Source: Haberlea rhodopensis (Eukaryota > Streptophyta > Magnoliopsida > Lamiales > Gesneriaceae). Taken from it: a stretch of 64,000 bases of DNA. Under the pieces are notes generated by a model, which ran no database searches, was not told the origin of the DNA, and worked only from the letters and a program-made list of their open reading frames with translations. A program made the position numbers and the translations under genes. The stretch spans positions 2,539,973 through 2,603,972 of the forward strand of contig CAJQUN010000035.1 in the NCBI GenBank assembly GCA_907163345.1, read 5' to 3'. Of this stretch, positions 1 to 12,431 are shown in pieces. The first letter of the stretch is position 1. Every line of letters starts with the position of its first letter.

Positions 1-1356
1 ACTCCATTGAAGTCTGACAAAGAATCATTGTGCTATTTTAACTGTTTGATAATTAATTTTAGATAGACACGTCAAGATTGTTGTTGAATGATAATTTATA
101 TTTAACACTCGAGAGAGATAATATAATAACACAGGATTCTTGGATAAACATTAGAAGAACACGATATAGTGGATAGTTAAGTGAAGTTGAACCTCTCAAA
201 TCCGTCCTCATTGATTTCCCCACTTAAGTCTTCATCTTGTTAGTTTATTTTAGTTATTTATTTAATAACTTTGTTACTGGTTGTCTAAATAAAGTCGATG
301 TTAGTCTAATAACAGTTCTTGGTATAAACTTAGTTTTCAATCTATGTGGGTTCGACATCGACATCCGTACTTTAAGTTGCGGGTGTCGCGCGATTAGTTG
401 TCAAATATAAATAAATTAAATTAATGCATTTTACAAGTTCTAAAACTAAGATATTTACTGTCGAAGATAATAAAACACAAATTAAAATTAAATAAAATGA
501 TAAAGCATTATAAAAAATAAAAATTTAAAATCATGTGAACAAAAATATTAGATACATCATAATTATTAAATCATTTGCAAATTAAAATGAAAAACGATAT
601 ATCATCAATCATATACCGTCATCCTAACACTATCTGCATCTAAATCATATACTAAAACTGAAAATGAAAATGTTCTCACACAATATTAAACAAAAAACCT
701 AATAATTAAAATATCAAAATCTTCCACCATCAAATTGGGATATCGATAACTTCAAACATCTACACGTACAAAAGAAATACGAGAATTCGTAAGTTAAAAA
801 AATAAAAAAAAATTCTTCTTAATATAAGATGAAGTTCCAAAAACAAAAAAAATATTTATTATAATTAAAATATGCATAATGAAAGAACTTAAAATTATTA
901 TTTCCCAATGAATCAACATTATTTTAAATCGGCAAACTAAATTATATTAAAAAATTAAGTACAAGTTATGCTCTAAATAATACACAAGAAATTAGCAAAC
1001 TTAAATATTTATACATTTAAAACTTACATTTGTAACTTAAACCCCTAAAATATTAAATTTTACAATTAAAGAAATGTTTGATATAAAGATGCGGATGGAT
1101 TGGGTAGGTAAGCGGGTAGAGTGCAACAATTAACTACCCGTCTATAAAAACGCGACTTAATTTTTCAACTACATCACTTTTTTTTTTCAAAAGTTAAAAC
1201 TGACGGATACGTGTAGGTGAATGTGTGTTGGGCGGGTGGGTTGAGTTGGGCGGGTTTTCTTACACCCCTAAATGTAAAGCACTCATAACCTGTGCAATGC
1301 GGCTTATCCAACTCGATACTGAATGTGTCTAAGTTATTACGTGAAAATTGGGATGA
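1..1356. other. AT-rich intergenic sequence, no gene seen
   Basis: Very AT-rich with only short, chance-like open frames and no recognisable coding segment. Around 1105-1275 the sequence becomes G-rich (GGGCGGGTGGGTTGAGTTGG and similar) and ends in TTACACCCCTAAATG, which resembles the end of hAT-type miniature elements, but I could not find the partner end. No feature is claimed. Confidence 0.6.
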
Positions 1357-1365
1357 TCTGGATTT

Positions 1366-3011
1366 GGTTTTTTTTTAAAAAAATAATTCAAAAAAAAACT
1401 TATTTTCAAAAATACTTCGAAAATAAAAATGTTGTAAATATACCCTAAACCGCTGTCCGAAGCAGCGGCTGAAGATGGAATGAGGGGCCGCTTCACATTG
1501 AAGCGGCTCCTCTTATTTTTTTTTATTATATATATATATATATATTATGTTTATTATTATTATATATAATATATATGTATATATTATTATTATTAAATAT
1601 ATATGTATATATATATTATGATTATTATTATTAGGGCAAATTCTTAAATCTTCAAAGGCAATCTAAAATTTATGATCAGTCTCTGTGTAAGATAATTTTT
1701 GATATCAGTCCACATGTCATAAATTGCATTAGTTCTAACTCCCTATTCACCTAAAAATACTAAAATACCCTTACTTTCTCACACGTAAAGTTGGTATGAA
1801 ACATATACAATTTTGATATTAAGTATACATAAAATTGGTATGAAACCTATACAACTTCGATACTAAGTATACATAAAATTGATATGAAACTTATAATAAT
1901 TTTGGTACTAAGTATATATAAAATTGATAAGAAACTTACAGTAAGAAAAAATTGGTAGCGGCCGTCCAACGAGTGGGCGACTGCTAAATGATTTAAGGGT
2001 CGCTACATAATATTTTTGAAACTCATTTTTATACCAAATAATAATACAATATTAATTATTTAAAATTATTATAATAAATTAATATTATTAGTTATAATAT
2101 ATTAATTGTATTATATTAGTATTAATTTAATAAATAATATTTATTATATTACTTATAATATATATATATATATTAATTGTATTATATTAGTATTAATTTA
2201 ATAAATAATATTTATTATATTACTTATAATATATATATATATAAATAACATAATAATATTAATTTATTATAATATTTTTACATAATTAATATTATATTAT
2301 TATTTGGTATAAAAATGAGTTCCATAGCCCTTAAATCATTTAGCAGCCGCCCACCCGTTGGGATTGGGTGGTTGTTAACAATTTTTCTTACCATGTATGT
2401 TTCTTACCAATTTTATGTATATTTAGTACCAAAATTATTATAGGTTTCATACCAATTTTATGTATACTTAGTACCAAAGTTGTATATGTTTCATATTAAT
2501 TTTATGTATACTGAATACCAAAATTATATATTTTTCATACCAACTTTACGTGTGAGAAAGCGAGGGTATTTTAGTAATTTTAGGTGAATAGAGAATTAGA
2601 ACTAATGCAATTTATGAAATGTGCACTGACATCAAAAATTTTCTTACACAGAGACTGATGATCAATTTTAGATTGCCTTTAAAGATTTAAGAATTTACCC
2701 TAATAATAATAATAATCATAATATATATAATAATAATAATAATAAATATATATACACGTATATATTATATATAATAATAATAAACATAATATATATAAAC
2801 GTATATAATAATAATAATATATTATATTATATTAATAATATATATATATACATAAAATTAAAAAAAAAAAAAGATCAAAAGTGTGAAGCGGCCCCTCAAT
2901 ATATGTTCAGCCGCCGCTTCAAACGGCGGTTTAGGATATATTTGTAACATTTGTATTTTTGAAATATTTTTGAAAATAAATTTTTTTTTGAATTATTTTT
3001 TTAAAAAAACC
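1366..3011. mobile_element. Foldback element with perfect 9-bp target duplication
   Basis: The whole segment is one imperfect inverted repeat with arms of about 800 bp and centre near 2185. It begins GGTTTTTTTTTAAAAAAATAA and ends with the complement of that. The 9 bp TCTGGATTT stands directly outside both ends (1357-1365 and 3012-3020). A 9-bp duplication is the length made by Mutator-like transposases, so I infer a non-autonomous foldback MULE. It encodes nothing. Inside each arm is a GC-rich block (1450-1505; 2885-2930) that can form small hairpins, next to AT microsatellite runs. A second, inner inverted repeat (1633-2700) may be a separate element nested in the first. Confidence 0.85.
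1633..2701. repeat. Inner inverted repeat of the foldback element
   Basis: Arms starting GGGCAAATTCTTAAATCTTC (left) and the near-complement ending at about 2700 match for roughly 450 bp, including a short block rich in GGTATGAAAC/ATACATAAAATTG repeats and a central AT-rich core. The boundaries fall inside (ATT)n/(TAA)n runs, so a target duplication cannot be resolved. It may be the inner part of the 1366-3011 foldback, or a second MITE inserted in it. Confidence 0.55.
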
Positions 3012-3260
3012 TCTGGATTTATTATCCGCCAGAAAATTGAAACTGTCATCAATGCATTTGATTAGCCAGCTGACCTAACCAACGCATATAAGGTAATGTT
3101 AAAAGACTACTACACAACAACTATATAGAGTATTTTTATATTCATAAAAATGAAATAAGCACGACAACATGATTAGCATCAACAATGTTATACTAACGTG
3201 GAGTAGTTGTTTTTAATAAAATAAGGTGGTGTCGGTTATATATTTAAATTGACTTGTTAT

Positions 3261-4108
3261 TAGGGATGACAATGGGTCTGTATTGAACGTCTCGTCGAGG
3301 TGGGTCTGGATCCCCTCCAGTCGGGTTTTGAAGTGGGTGAAGTGGGTCTTGGGTTTGGCCACCCTCCCATCTGTACATATTTAATTTATTTTTTTGGAAA
3401 ATTTAATATTTAATATATATTTCATTTAATAGGTTGAACCATAATTACAGTAGAAAGACTATCGGACCAGTGAAAGTCTCGTTTTTGACTGAACTCAAAA
3501 AGATCGCCTTCAAAAAGATAGCTTCATCTGCCCTTCTTTCTTCCATCAAAATACGTCAAAAAGGCCATCATTAATGCGAACAGGGGTTGATCTTCTTTTT
3601 TTTCTTTCTTTCCGAGAAAAACAACGTTCGAATTGCATGTGTTAAGCATCTAGACCAATCGCTTCCATACCATATACGTAATCAACAAATATAATATACG
3701 TAATACCAAAATCCGAAAGAGGGTTCAGGAAGCTTCGCACCTTACTCTATCACTTAGCCTTAGTGGGCCTAGCTGACCGGCACGGAAAGGAATGGCTGCA
3801 AAAGATTTAGTCACATCAGAATGGTTTGACATTATTTAATTTTATATCAAAAACCCATGTGTTCATATTAAAACTTGAACATTTTGATGGGAATAAAAAT
3901 AAATTAATAAAGATTTAGTAGCTTAAAGATAGTTTTACAAAATATTTATTAGAGAAAAACATGAAATTCAATCACGAAAGTCAATCTTTGTGCTTCAAAA
4001 TTGATTTATAGCTAATAATAATTTTTTTTTTAAAAGGTGGTTTCATGGGGCGGGTCCGTTTTTTTTTTGTAGCGGGGTTTGGCCAAACCCGCCCCGTTCC
4101 CATTCCTA
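3261..4108. mobile_element. hAT-type non-autonomous element, 8-bp target duplication
   Basis: The segment starts TAGGGATGACAATGGG and ends CCCATTCCTA, short imperfect terminal inverted repeats. The 8 bp CTTGTTAT is repeated perfectly on both sides (3253-3260 and 4109-4116). Eight-bp duplications and TAGGG-type ends are typical of hAT elements. The interior is AT-rich and non-coding; the end-proximal parts are G/C-skewed (GGTGGGTCTGG; GGCGGGTCCG). Transposition would need a transposase from elsewhere. Confidence 0.85.
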
Positions 4109-4116
4109 CTTGTTAT

Positions 4117-5147
4117 TATAATGCTCTCTTTGACTTCACTTCACGAAATAAAGCTTAAATTATTGCACAAATTTTACATATTCCAAATTTATAGTGAAGT
4201 CCTTTTTTTACTAATCTAATTGGATATCTTGACTTATAAGATAGAGTTTTTGTCTTGGTCATTTTTAAAACCAAATCCATTGATCAAGTATGGTCCTATA
4301 CAACATTTATCTCTCGCATTCATTAACTAGATTTATGTGCTTTTATTATTAAATTAAATGTGTGTGGTCCATTTTATGCACCAACTCCACGGGATATTTC
4401 AACGCTTGCTAGTTGCTATGCCATGGCTTTTCAAGACAACAAATTAAAGAATTGTTATGAACTTGACAACTTCAAATTAAATGTAAATCGAAATTATTGG
4501 AAAAGATTTGGGGTCATGTCTACCCTAAAGTTATAGTCGTGTTGCCACGAGTTAAACACTAAGGGTCGATTTAATAGCTGAAAATCATTTGGGCAATAAG
4601 TCTCATACAAAAACATGTGGGATTCACCGTGCCAAATGATTTTCAGTCATTGATACTTCAGTGTGGATAATACGTAGCTTTATTAATCATCCCTTTGACA
4701 TCGTTAATAGCCCTCCTCATGCTTCTAGGTGTAAAGAAACAGTCAAGCTTAGCATTATAAAATTGTGGGATTAAAATGTAAAATTGTCACCTTTGCTCCT
4801 TTGATACCAACATTGCACAAATGGTTTGTGTATTTTTCTTTAGTTTGAAATGGTACAAGTTGTATTGTCAAAGATTCTGATCGTGGGATGAAGTTGTATA
4901 ATTAAATTTTTTGTATAAAAAATTATAAATTTTCATTTGAATTACTATTATCTATATTCATATTTACCAAGTTAAATTTAATTTTTATTTTGATATGGAG
5001 GCTCGGATTTTATGTATAATAATCTGATTTTTGTTAGCTCCCCCGACCTAAACAAGATGGATAAGAGTTTGTCCATTTTGCTGAAAAAAAAATGATTAAT
5101 GAATTAAGAATTAAACATTGAGGACCAAACGAAGAGTTATGGAGGCT
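4117..5147. other. AT-rich intergenic sequence
   Basis: No gene or recognisable element is visible apart from the short inverted repeat at 4578-4646. Confidence 0.5.
4578..4646. repeat. Short perfect inverted repeat (15-bp arms)
   Basis: CTGAAAATCATTTGG (4578-4592) is followed after 39 bp by its exact complement (4632-4646). The segment can fold into a 15-bp hairpin. It may be a tiny MITE remnant; no target duplication was resolved. Confidence 0.6.
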
Positions 5148-5271
5148 GCGATCGATCGACATATGTTGGCTCGATCGATCGCGCATGTGGAAAAACGATT
5201 TGCCAAAAACTTGCCAGGGGCGACCGATCGCGCCTGTCAGTAGGCGAAAGGTAAAGGGCTCGATCGATCAC
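5148..5271. repeat. GATCGATC palindrome array 1
   Basis: Four recognisable copies of the 12-bp palindrome GCGATCGATCGC or close variants start at 5148, 5171, 5220 and 5260 (spacings 23, 49, 40); a degenerate GCGA stands near 5244. They lie in otherwise AT-rich sequence. The same motif occurs in several LTRs further along, so this is probably an LTR fragment, but I found no LTR ends or target duplication here. Confidence 0.6.
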
Positions 5272-6969
5272 GCCATGTTCAGATTGCAGGTTTGGTGCGT
5301 CCCTTCACATATTGATGCTTTTTTTCCTGAATTGTTTTCTCAAATTGGTGTCTCTATGTGGCATTACTTGGTCTAGTATATATATATAACAACCCTTGGA
5401 TGGTTTTATAATAAGGTTTTCGAAAATCACTTCATATTCAAGAGCAAAATCATGTGCATCTTGTTCATCCCATTCTTTCTCAAAATTGAGTGCTTTCAAA
5501 CATTTGTGGTTTGTTGATTTGTGATTTGGAGTGCTCGTATCACAAATCATAGTCGTTGTATCTTAAGAGACAAATTGTCAATTGAACTGTTAGCACCGTA
5601 GCGAGTCAATATTGTCTTAATGACGAAGATTTCAAATCTCTTATTGACATTCCTACTACATCAATTTGTTGTTTTTGTTTGCTAACTTCCTAAGATACAC
5701 ATACATTAAAGTTTGTACAACACATTTTGGGCAAACTCAAAATGGAGTCGCGTAATGAATTGATTTAGCTCTCGTAACTAAAAAAAAAACAAAGAATCAA
5801 CATTCCCCAAGATTTTACCCAATCAACAATTCCAACTTTTAACAAACACCGCGACTTTCGCATAAGCAAAACAATAAATTTAGCATAACAATCCAAAAAG
5901 GACTAAAAGTGAAAATACCAATAAATGTAGGGTGAGAAATAAAATTATTCCATCTTTAGTTAACGAGAATCCTCTTCTTCTCAATGTGCGAGCTTTTGGA
6001 TTGGATCTTGAAATCATATATAAATCCAACGCTCTCTGTAAGTATAGATTTCCCAAATATAGAGATTTCACGCTTCAAAAAGCTGCAACTTTCTCTCTCT
6101 ATATATGTCAATGGTGAATGGAAGGGAATTTAATCTATGTTTACTCTCGTAAATTTCCCGATTTTATAGAGACTTCAAGCTTCAAAAAGCTGCAACAATA
6201 TCTCTACTTCTATCTAAATGTCAATGATGAATTGAACTCTGCTTTATCTGTGGGTACTCTCGTTCTGTGTCTACATACTTGAACTGCAGGTGAGCAAAAG
6301 CCTGAATTGTCTCATTTTTAAGGTTTTTTTTTTAAAAAAACACTTTCTGCTTGTGATAATGCTGACTGTGCAGTTTGTGCTGTTGTAATGTGTGGTGGGT
6401 CTGATTCGAGTCTGGATCAGTGTGGATGTAAGGGGAATGGTTTTTGGGATTTGATTGTGTCATGAAGTGGTTTCTTTGATTGTTCTTAGCTCTGACAACG
6501 ATGTCATGCAGGTTTGATCTGTATGCTTTCTTGTTTCATTTTCAGTGTTGTTGATTGCAGAAAAAGAAATAGTTGCTGATATTCTGGATTCGGCATTGTT
6601 ATCAGACTGAATGGTGGAGGTTATTTGATTTCGTGTGGCAGTTGATGTATGTAAGTGTAAACTTAAGTGGGGGTTTTCTGTGATCTGATTGTCCTAGCCA
6701 AGGAGTGGATCATTGTGCCGACATTTGTTGATCTTTGATTGCTTGATTATGCTATGTGACCGAGAAATTGATTATTCTGTGGTTGGTGGATGCTTGTGTG
6801 GGATTTTTTCCAATGCTAGCTGACATAGTTTGGAGTCTCGATCACTTTATACCTGAAAGGTTGTGTCTGATGATGGTTACGGTGTTTGGAATTATTTGAG
6901 ATTAACGTTGGTGCGCAGAGAGAGCGGGGGACTTTTGCATTTTTTTGAAGATTATTCCAGAGTTTGGAC
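5272..6969. other. Upstream region and probable 5' UTR of the methyltransferase gene
   Basis: No coding exon before the start codon at 6970. CT-rich runs and two near-copies of a CTTCAAAAAGCTGCAAC block (about 6070 and 6180) lie 800-900 bp before the start. CTGCAGGTGAGC near 6285 and several polypyrimidine-AG sites suggest that transcription starts upstream of 6.3 kb and that the leader contains an intron; the exact 5' end cannot be fixed from sequence. Confidence 0.4.
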
Positions 6970-9900
6970 ATGAGAAGCTCTTGGTACACGAAACTATCTT
7001 TGATTTTCGGGTCTAGGCTACCTCTCAACTGGTTGATTTTGTGTCTAGTTAGTGTCTTTGTTTTGATTGCACTTTTTGGATCTTCTTTGACTACATTTGA
7101 TTCTGTGACTGCTTCTGCGAAACCTGAAATTTATTTGAATTATAGAAGATTGAGAGAGAGAGCATTGAGTGATTATTTCGAGTTAAAAAATCTAGGGTCT
7201 GATAATGTAAAGGATTTTGGTCTTTGTGGGAAGGAAAGAGAGAATTATGTACCATGCTACAATGTGTCGGCTAGTTTGCTAGCTGGTTTTAAAGATGGGG
7301 AGGAGTTTGATCGACACTGTGAAGTATCACAGAATCGACAACATTGCTTGGTTCGACCTCCTAAAGATTATAAGATTCCTTTGAATTGGCCAAGTGGTAG
7401 GGATGTTATATGGACTGGGAATGTTAAGCTAAGCAAAGACCAATTCCTTTCATCTGGAGGCATGACAAAAAGGTAGTTATTCTTAACTTTGTTTTTGGAT
7501 TCAACCTTTCCAGTTCCATTGAATTATTGTGCAATATACAATCTTTCAATTAAATACTATATTTATCATCTATTTCGTTATCGGTGTTCCTTTGAACTTC
7601 TATAGGCTAATGTTGCTGGAAGAGAATCAAATTTCCTTTCACTCAGATGATGGTACGATCATTGATGGTGTCAAGGATTATTCTCATCAGATTGCTGAGA
7701 TGATAGGATTGGGAAGTGATGCCGAATTCCGTGAAGCTGGTGTAAGTTATCTATCTCTACCAAGCCTATCATCACTTCTTACTTCATATTTTGGCAGACT
7801 TCACCAGGTTTTCTTTTGTAAACGCAGGTGGTTTTGGTTAGGAAAAACCAGAAAAGTTTGAAATCTGTTGCACTTATCTTTCATCATAGGAAGGTTAATA
7901 ATTACTATCTACCTAAGTTTGTATTTGATGAATTTGGTCTGCTAAATTACAGGTGCGCAATGTATTAGATATTGGCTGTGGATTTGGTAGCTTTGACGCT
8001 CACTTGCTCTCGCTTAAGTTGATGGCTGTTTGTATAGCGGCTTATGAGTCAACTGGTAGCCAAGTTCAGCTGGCCCTTGAGAGAGGTCTACCAGCTATCG
8101 TCGGAAGCTTCATTTCAAGACAGCTACCATTTCCGTCGTTATCATATGATATGGTTCACTGCACTCAGTGTGGCATTTTCTGGGATGACAAAGGTATTTT
8201 ATCTGTTTGGCCGAGGGATGATACTCTTTCCTCTTTATTCAAGCAATTTTCAAGCAATGCTTTGCTCATTGGGATCATAGAGAATATTTTTATTTCTGTA
8301 AGAATGAGTTCTTGAACGATGCAACCGGACAATCAACTTTATCATAGATTTAGAGCCTTGTTTACATTTTAGGAAAGCAATTTGATATTTGGGTTCAACA
8401 CGAATGCCAAGCTATTATCATTCTGATTTACTGTTGCAGCTGCCATCATTTGATTTGATGTGGGCCTACTACAACCCATAATTTGTGTGAAATATGTATG
8501 TTTTGGTGAGCTGTTTTTTTTACTTCGATTATATACAATATTCGTCCGTTAAAACTATTCGTGGTACCATAAGTATCAGATATCATCGCATGAGGTATTG
8601 TATAACACCTTTTCCCCATAAATAGAAATTTGCTACTTCACCGACAGTATTGTTAAATGTCACACACACCTTCAAGTTGTCAAATTGGTCCTCTTCAGAT
8701 CCTAGTTAACCATTTGTATTTTCTTTTTCTCTCCGAGCTAAGTTAAGTAAAATTTTTGTTGAGAAAATTTTGTTCGCATCTTTAATATGTGACACCTTGG
8801 CTATGAATGAGATCTGAGTTCATTCTAAAAATTCTAGGTTAAGTAGAAAAGGTACAGCCAAACTGTTGGACAGATATTGAAATTTATGATCAAGATTTTG
8901 CCCACGTATGGAATAAACAGCAGACATGTCTATCATCAAAGAAAAAATAATGACTTTGTTTGTACATGCGTTTAACTACCTAATTGGCATAAATAAAGCT
9001 ACCTTTTTTGTCCAAGAAAAAAAATCTCTCTTTTTTCTTTGGAAAGAAAAATATTTTCCTTCCACCGGTTAATTTATTTCATCTGTTGGATTTGTATTTG
9101 ATGTATATATTAAATTGAAAGGTAAATTAATTATTTATGCCTTCTAAACCAGAAGGTTCCAGAAAAATATTGATGGGGAGATTCTCGTCTTTTTGATTGT
9201 TGCTTTTCTATGCAATTTTTTTTTCTTCTCAAATTTTTCTTTTGTTTTGATTTAGGCACTGTGAAAGAGGATAATGGAGTACGTGTTGCCTAAGTATTTT
9301 GGCTTGATGTAATGGATTTAAATTACTTATTTGTGATTTCTCGTACTTAATATGCATTTGTGTATCAGATGGGATCTTTCTGATCGAAGTTGACAGAGTA
9401 CTCAGGCCGGGAGGATACTTTGTTTTAACATCACCCACAAGCAGACATCAAGGAAGTTCTGTGGGCACAAAGAAAGGCAGCATTGCAACTCCTTTTGAAG
9501 AATTCACTCAAAAACTTTGTTGGAATCTTTTGGCAGAGCAAGAGGAGACTTTCATCTGGCAGAAAACTGCAGATGCTCAATGCTATATTTCTAGGTGAGA
9601 CTAGTTTTGTTTTTGTTCTCTTAAGCCTGATATTTCCTTTATTTTCGGTTCAATCCCCCACACCACTTCCTGCTTTCATTTCTTCAGTTTACTTTGTGTA
9701 CTCTCCCTCCCACACTCCCCTCAGTTTTACCATCAGACATCTTTCGTCATCCTTGATTATACATCGTTTCGGTTCTAAATTTTAGGAAGCAGGGCAGTAT
9801 CCCACTTTGTAATGCAGAGGATGTCCAATCATATTATAATCCACTTGCACACTGTATAAGTGGGACGATAAGCAAGCGTTGGATCCCAATTCAGAAGAGA

Positions 9901-11346
9901 TTTTCTGGTTCTCTAACCTCTGATCAGCTGGAAGTCTATGGTAATTAATGCTAGTTCAATGACATATGGGTGTAGCACAGATATACTGGTTTTATCTTTT
10001 GTCCGTTGCCAACATGCTAAACCCTGCTCTCTTTAGCTTTCAAACAAAGTCAATTTGTCGTATTATTCAATTTTTCAGGAATTAATCCTGAAGATTTCTT
10101 TGAAGACTTGGAGTTCTGGAGATCATCATTAAGAAATTATTGGTCCTTGCTTTCTCCCTTGATTTTCTCTGACCATCCAAAGAGGCCCGGTGATGAAGAC
10201 CCAATGCCTCCTTACAATATGGTTCGGAATGTGATGGACATGCATGCTCACCATGGAGGTTTTAATGGTGCTCTGTTGGAAGCTAGAAAGTCTGTGTGGG
10301 TGATGAATGTTGTGCCTATAGGTGAACCTAACACACTTCCCATCATTTTTGACCAAGGTTTTGCAGGTGTCTTGCATAATTGGTAAGATGTTTGTTCTAT
10401 ATGGGCCCTTCAATGCCATGTTCCTCAAGTTAACTAATAAGCTGCTGCTTCTTCTGAGAATCCTATTGAAGGCTTAAGTTTCTTTCGACATCATGTCCTT
10501 AAGCCTAGGATGATACATTTCTATTCTCGTAGCGATGTTTTAGAAGTCTTTTGTTGAACACACCAACTTTGGCTTATCTATTGGGATATAAGACCATTTA
10601 CCGTCAGTCATCAAGGCTGAGTTCGAGGATGGAGTGGGAATTTCGAAGTAGTACATCAAGCTTCTTTTAAATAGTTCAAAACATGGTCTGATTTTGAAAA
10701 CACCCTCTTAATTCCAATTTCATGATTGAGACTTTGTTTGTCCTCTACACAGGAAATACTAAAACCATCATTAGAAGCAACAAAATATTTTCTCGACTCA
10801 TTAATATTTCTATGTGATTTATATTGTTTTCTTGAACTACTAGAATTTTCTAAAACTATTTCAATGGAGTGTTGAGAATACTGTTCTTATGACACCAGGT
10901 GTGAACCTTTCCCTACCTACCCCCGGACATATGACTTGCTTCACGCAAAGGGACTACTATCACACCTCGCTAGAGAACAGTGCAGTATGGGTGATTTAAT
11001 TTTTGAAATGGACCGCATTCTCCGGCCTGAGGTAATGGTCAATGATCCATCGTTTAGATGCTCTAGCGTTCTTAACTATCCGTTGGTTTTCTGCATCTTA
11101 TCCTGTTTTAGTGTACGGATTTCATGCACATACTTTTGTATCTGCTCTTGATACCACTGCACTCTTGAATAATATGCATAACTTGCTTGTTTGCAGGGCT
11201 GGATCATAATATCTGATAAGTTAGGTCCTATTGAGAATGCACGTATCCTCGTTACACAGCTTCGCTGGGAAGCGCGGGTTATTGATCTTCAGAATGGAAG
11301 TGACCAGCGGCTACTAATATGCCAAAAACCATTTGTGAGAAAATGA
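6970..11346 (+). CDS. Putative pectin methyltransferase, QUASIMODO2-like (PMT/DUF248 family)
   Basis: Eight coding exons: 6970-7472, 7606-7741, 7953-8193, 9369-9594, 9786-9940, 10079-10382, 10899-11031, 11197-11346. All introns are GT-AG; the joined frame is 1848 bp (615 aa), close to the roughly 600 aa usual for the QUA2-like branch. Residues about 19-40 (NWLILCLVSVFVLIALFG) form a single membrane anchor, as expected of a Golgi type II protein. VLDIGCGFGSF near residue 217 is the SAM-binding glycine motif, FDMVHC-like and LRPGGYFVL segments follow, and the second half repeats the fold with NVMDMHAHHGGF and MDRILRPEGW. The family is thought to methylate homogalacturonan during pectin synthesis in the Golgi. 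Start: ATG opening MRSSWYTKL, a typical family N-terminus. No frameshift or stop. Substrate is inferred from the family. Confidence 0.9.
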
Positions 11347-12274
11347 CCTACTTATGAAAGCTCTCACCATTCCTGAGACAATCCAATCTTCTTGAAATCT
11401 GGTAATTCTTACATGTCTTGGATAAGGGATTGGTGAATTATTCTGAGCTGTGGCGGGCTGGTTGGGCAAGTATGGCTAGCCGTTTTTCTGCAAATGGAAA
11501 AATATTTCAAATTCCATCTCTACCTTTTTTCTGAAAGTACAAGTTTTCCCTTGTCTATATCTTATACTATCTGCCCCCTCCTCCCGGAACTAAATTTCAG
11601 ATCCAGCACTGATTCTGTATGTAAGTTTTGATGCAATGGAATCACACAAGTGACATAGTATGATTACATCAATCAGGACAACGTTCCTGCTGGCTAAGGT
11701 TTCCACACGGCCGTGATGGCTTTACACGAGATACATGTCCTTGCAAAGATGGTATCAAATAGTTTGAACATTGTAGATTAGAGGTACGGTTGGTGCAGAG
11801 GATCTCCAGTTCACAGAGGAGGATTTTTCCGAGGAGTTTACAGCAATTCATTGATCCATTTCTAAATCTTTTTTGGTGTTTTTTATCCCATTTGATTTCT
11901 GTATGTCGTAGAAATGTGTTTGCTGTTAAACAACTGAACCACTATGCTGTAATTGCTACAAATCCACAAACTGTAATAATTGAATATGACAACTCACAAG
12001 TATATGCACTCTAATCCCAGGTTTCGTTGCCCCGACATCGTTTTCATTACAAATTCTCTATTTCATAGAGTGTCTCATTGCACATGAAATGTCATTTTTA
12101 AAAGTACATAGAATTGGCTTAAGGTTAACCTTTTATTTTTTTATTTTTTTTAAAGTTTATCGAAGCTTAAGGTTAAGAGGCAGAGACATTATATTTATGC
12201 AAGTGGTACACGTTAGTTGGCTTTCCTTAGGTTGGAACTTAGAAGTTACGCAAGAGAAGATTAATTAATGTCAT
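11347..12274. other. 3' UTR and intergenic sequence after the methyltransferase gene
   Basis: Follows the TGA stop directly. No further coding segment is visible. Several AATAAA-like and T-rich stretches (for example around 11980-12140) could serve 3' end formation. Confidence 0.4.
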
Positions 12275-12292
12275 ATGCTGATCATTATTATT

Positions 12293-12415
12293 ATTTATTT
12301 ATTTTGAGAGGGGAAGAGCTAAATATTTTTTCATAAATTACGGGACTCGAACTCGAATCTCTTCAAAGTGGATGTGAGCTCTTATCAGCAACTTGGGCTA
12401 GGCCCAGGAGCTCCG
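12293..12415 (-). mobile_element. tRNA-derived SINE
   Basis: Read on the minus strand, the head GGGCCTAGCCCAAGTTGC contains an A-box-like stretch and GAGTTCGAGTCCCG contains a B box (GTTCGAGTC), the two internal RNA polymerase III promoter elements. The tail is A/T-rich (AATAAATAATAAT). The flanks carry a near-perfect direct repeat of about 16-18 bp beginning ATGCTGAT (about 12275-12292 and 12416-12431), the length expected of LINE-driven insertion. It is a short, probably old copy. Confidence 0.75.
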
Positions 12416-12431
12416 ATGCTGATTATTATTA

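Noticed and set aside
1518..1622. Long (TA)n/(ATT)n stretches as an origin or matrix-attachment site
   Set aside because: Simple AT repeats alone are no evidence of such a function; they are part of the foldback element.
5305..5550. 81-codon minus-strand open frame (KALNFEKEWDEQDAHDFAL)
   Set aside because: Looks mildly protein-like and acidic, but has no neighbouring exons, no domain I recognise and lies beside a palindrome array in repeat sequence. Possibly a transposon fragment; not supported as a gene.
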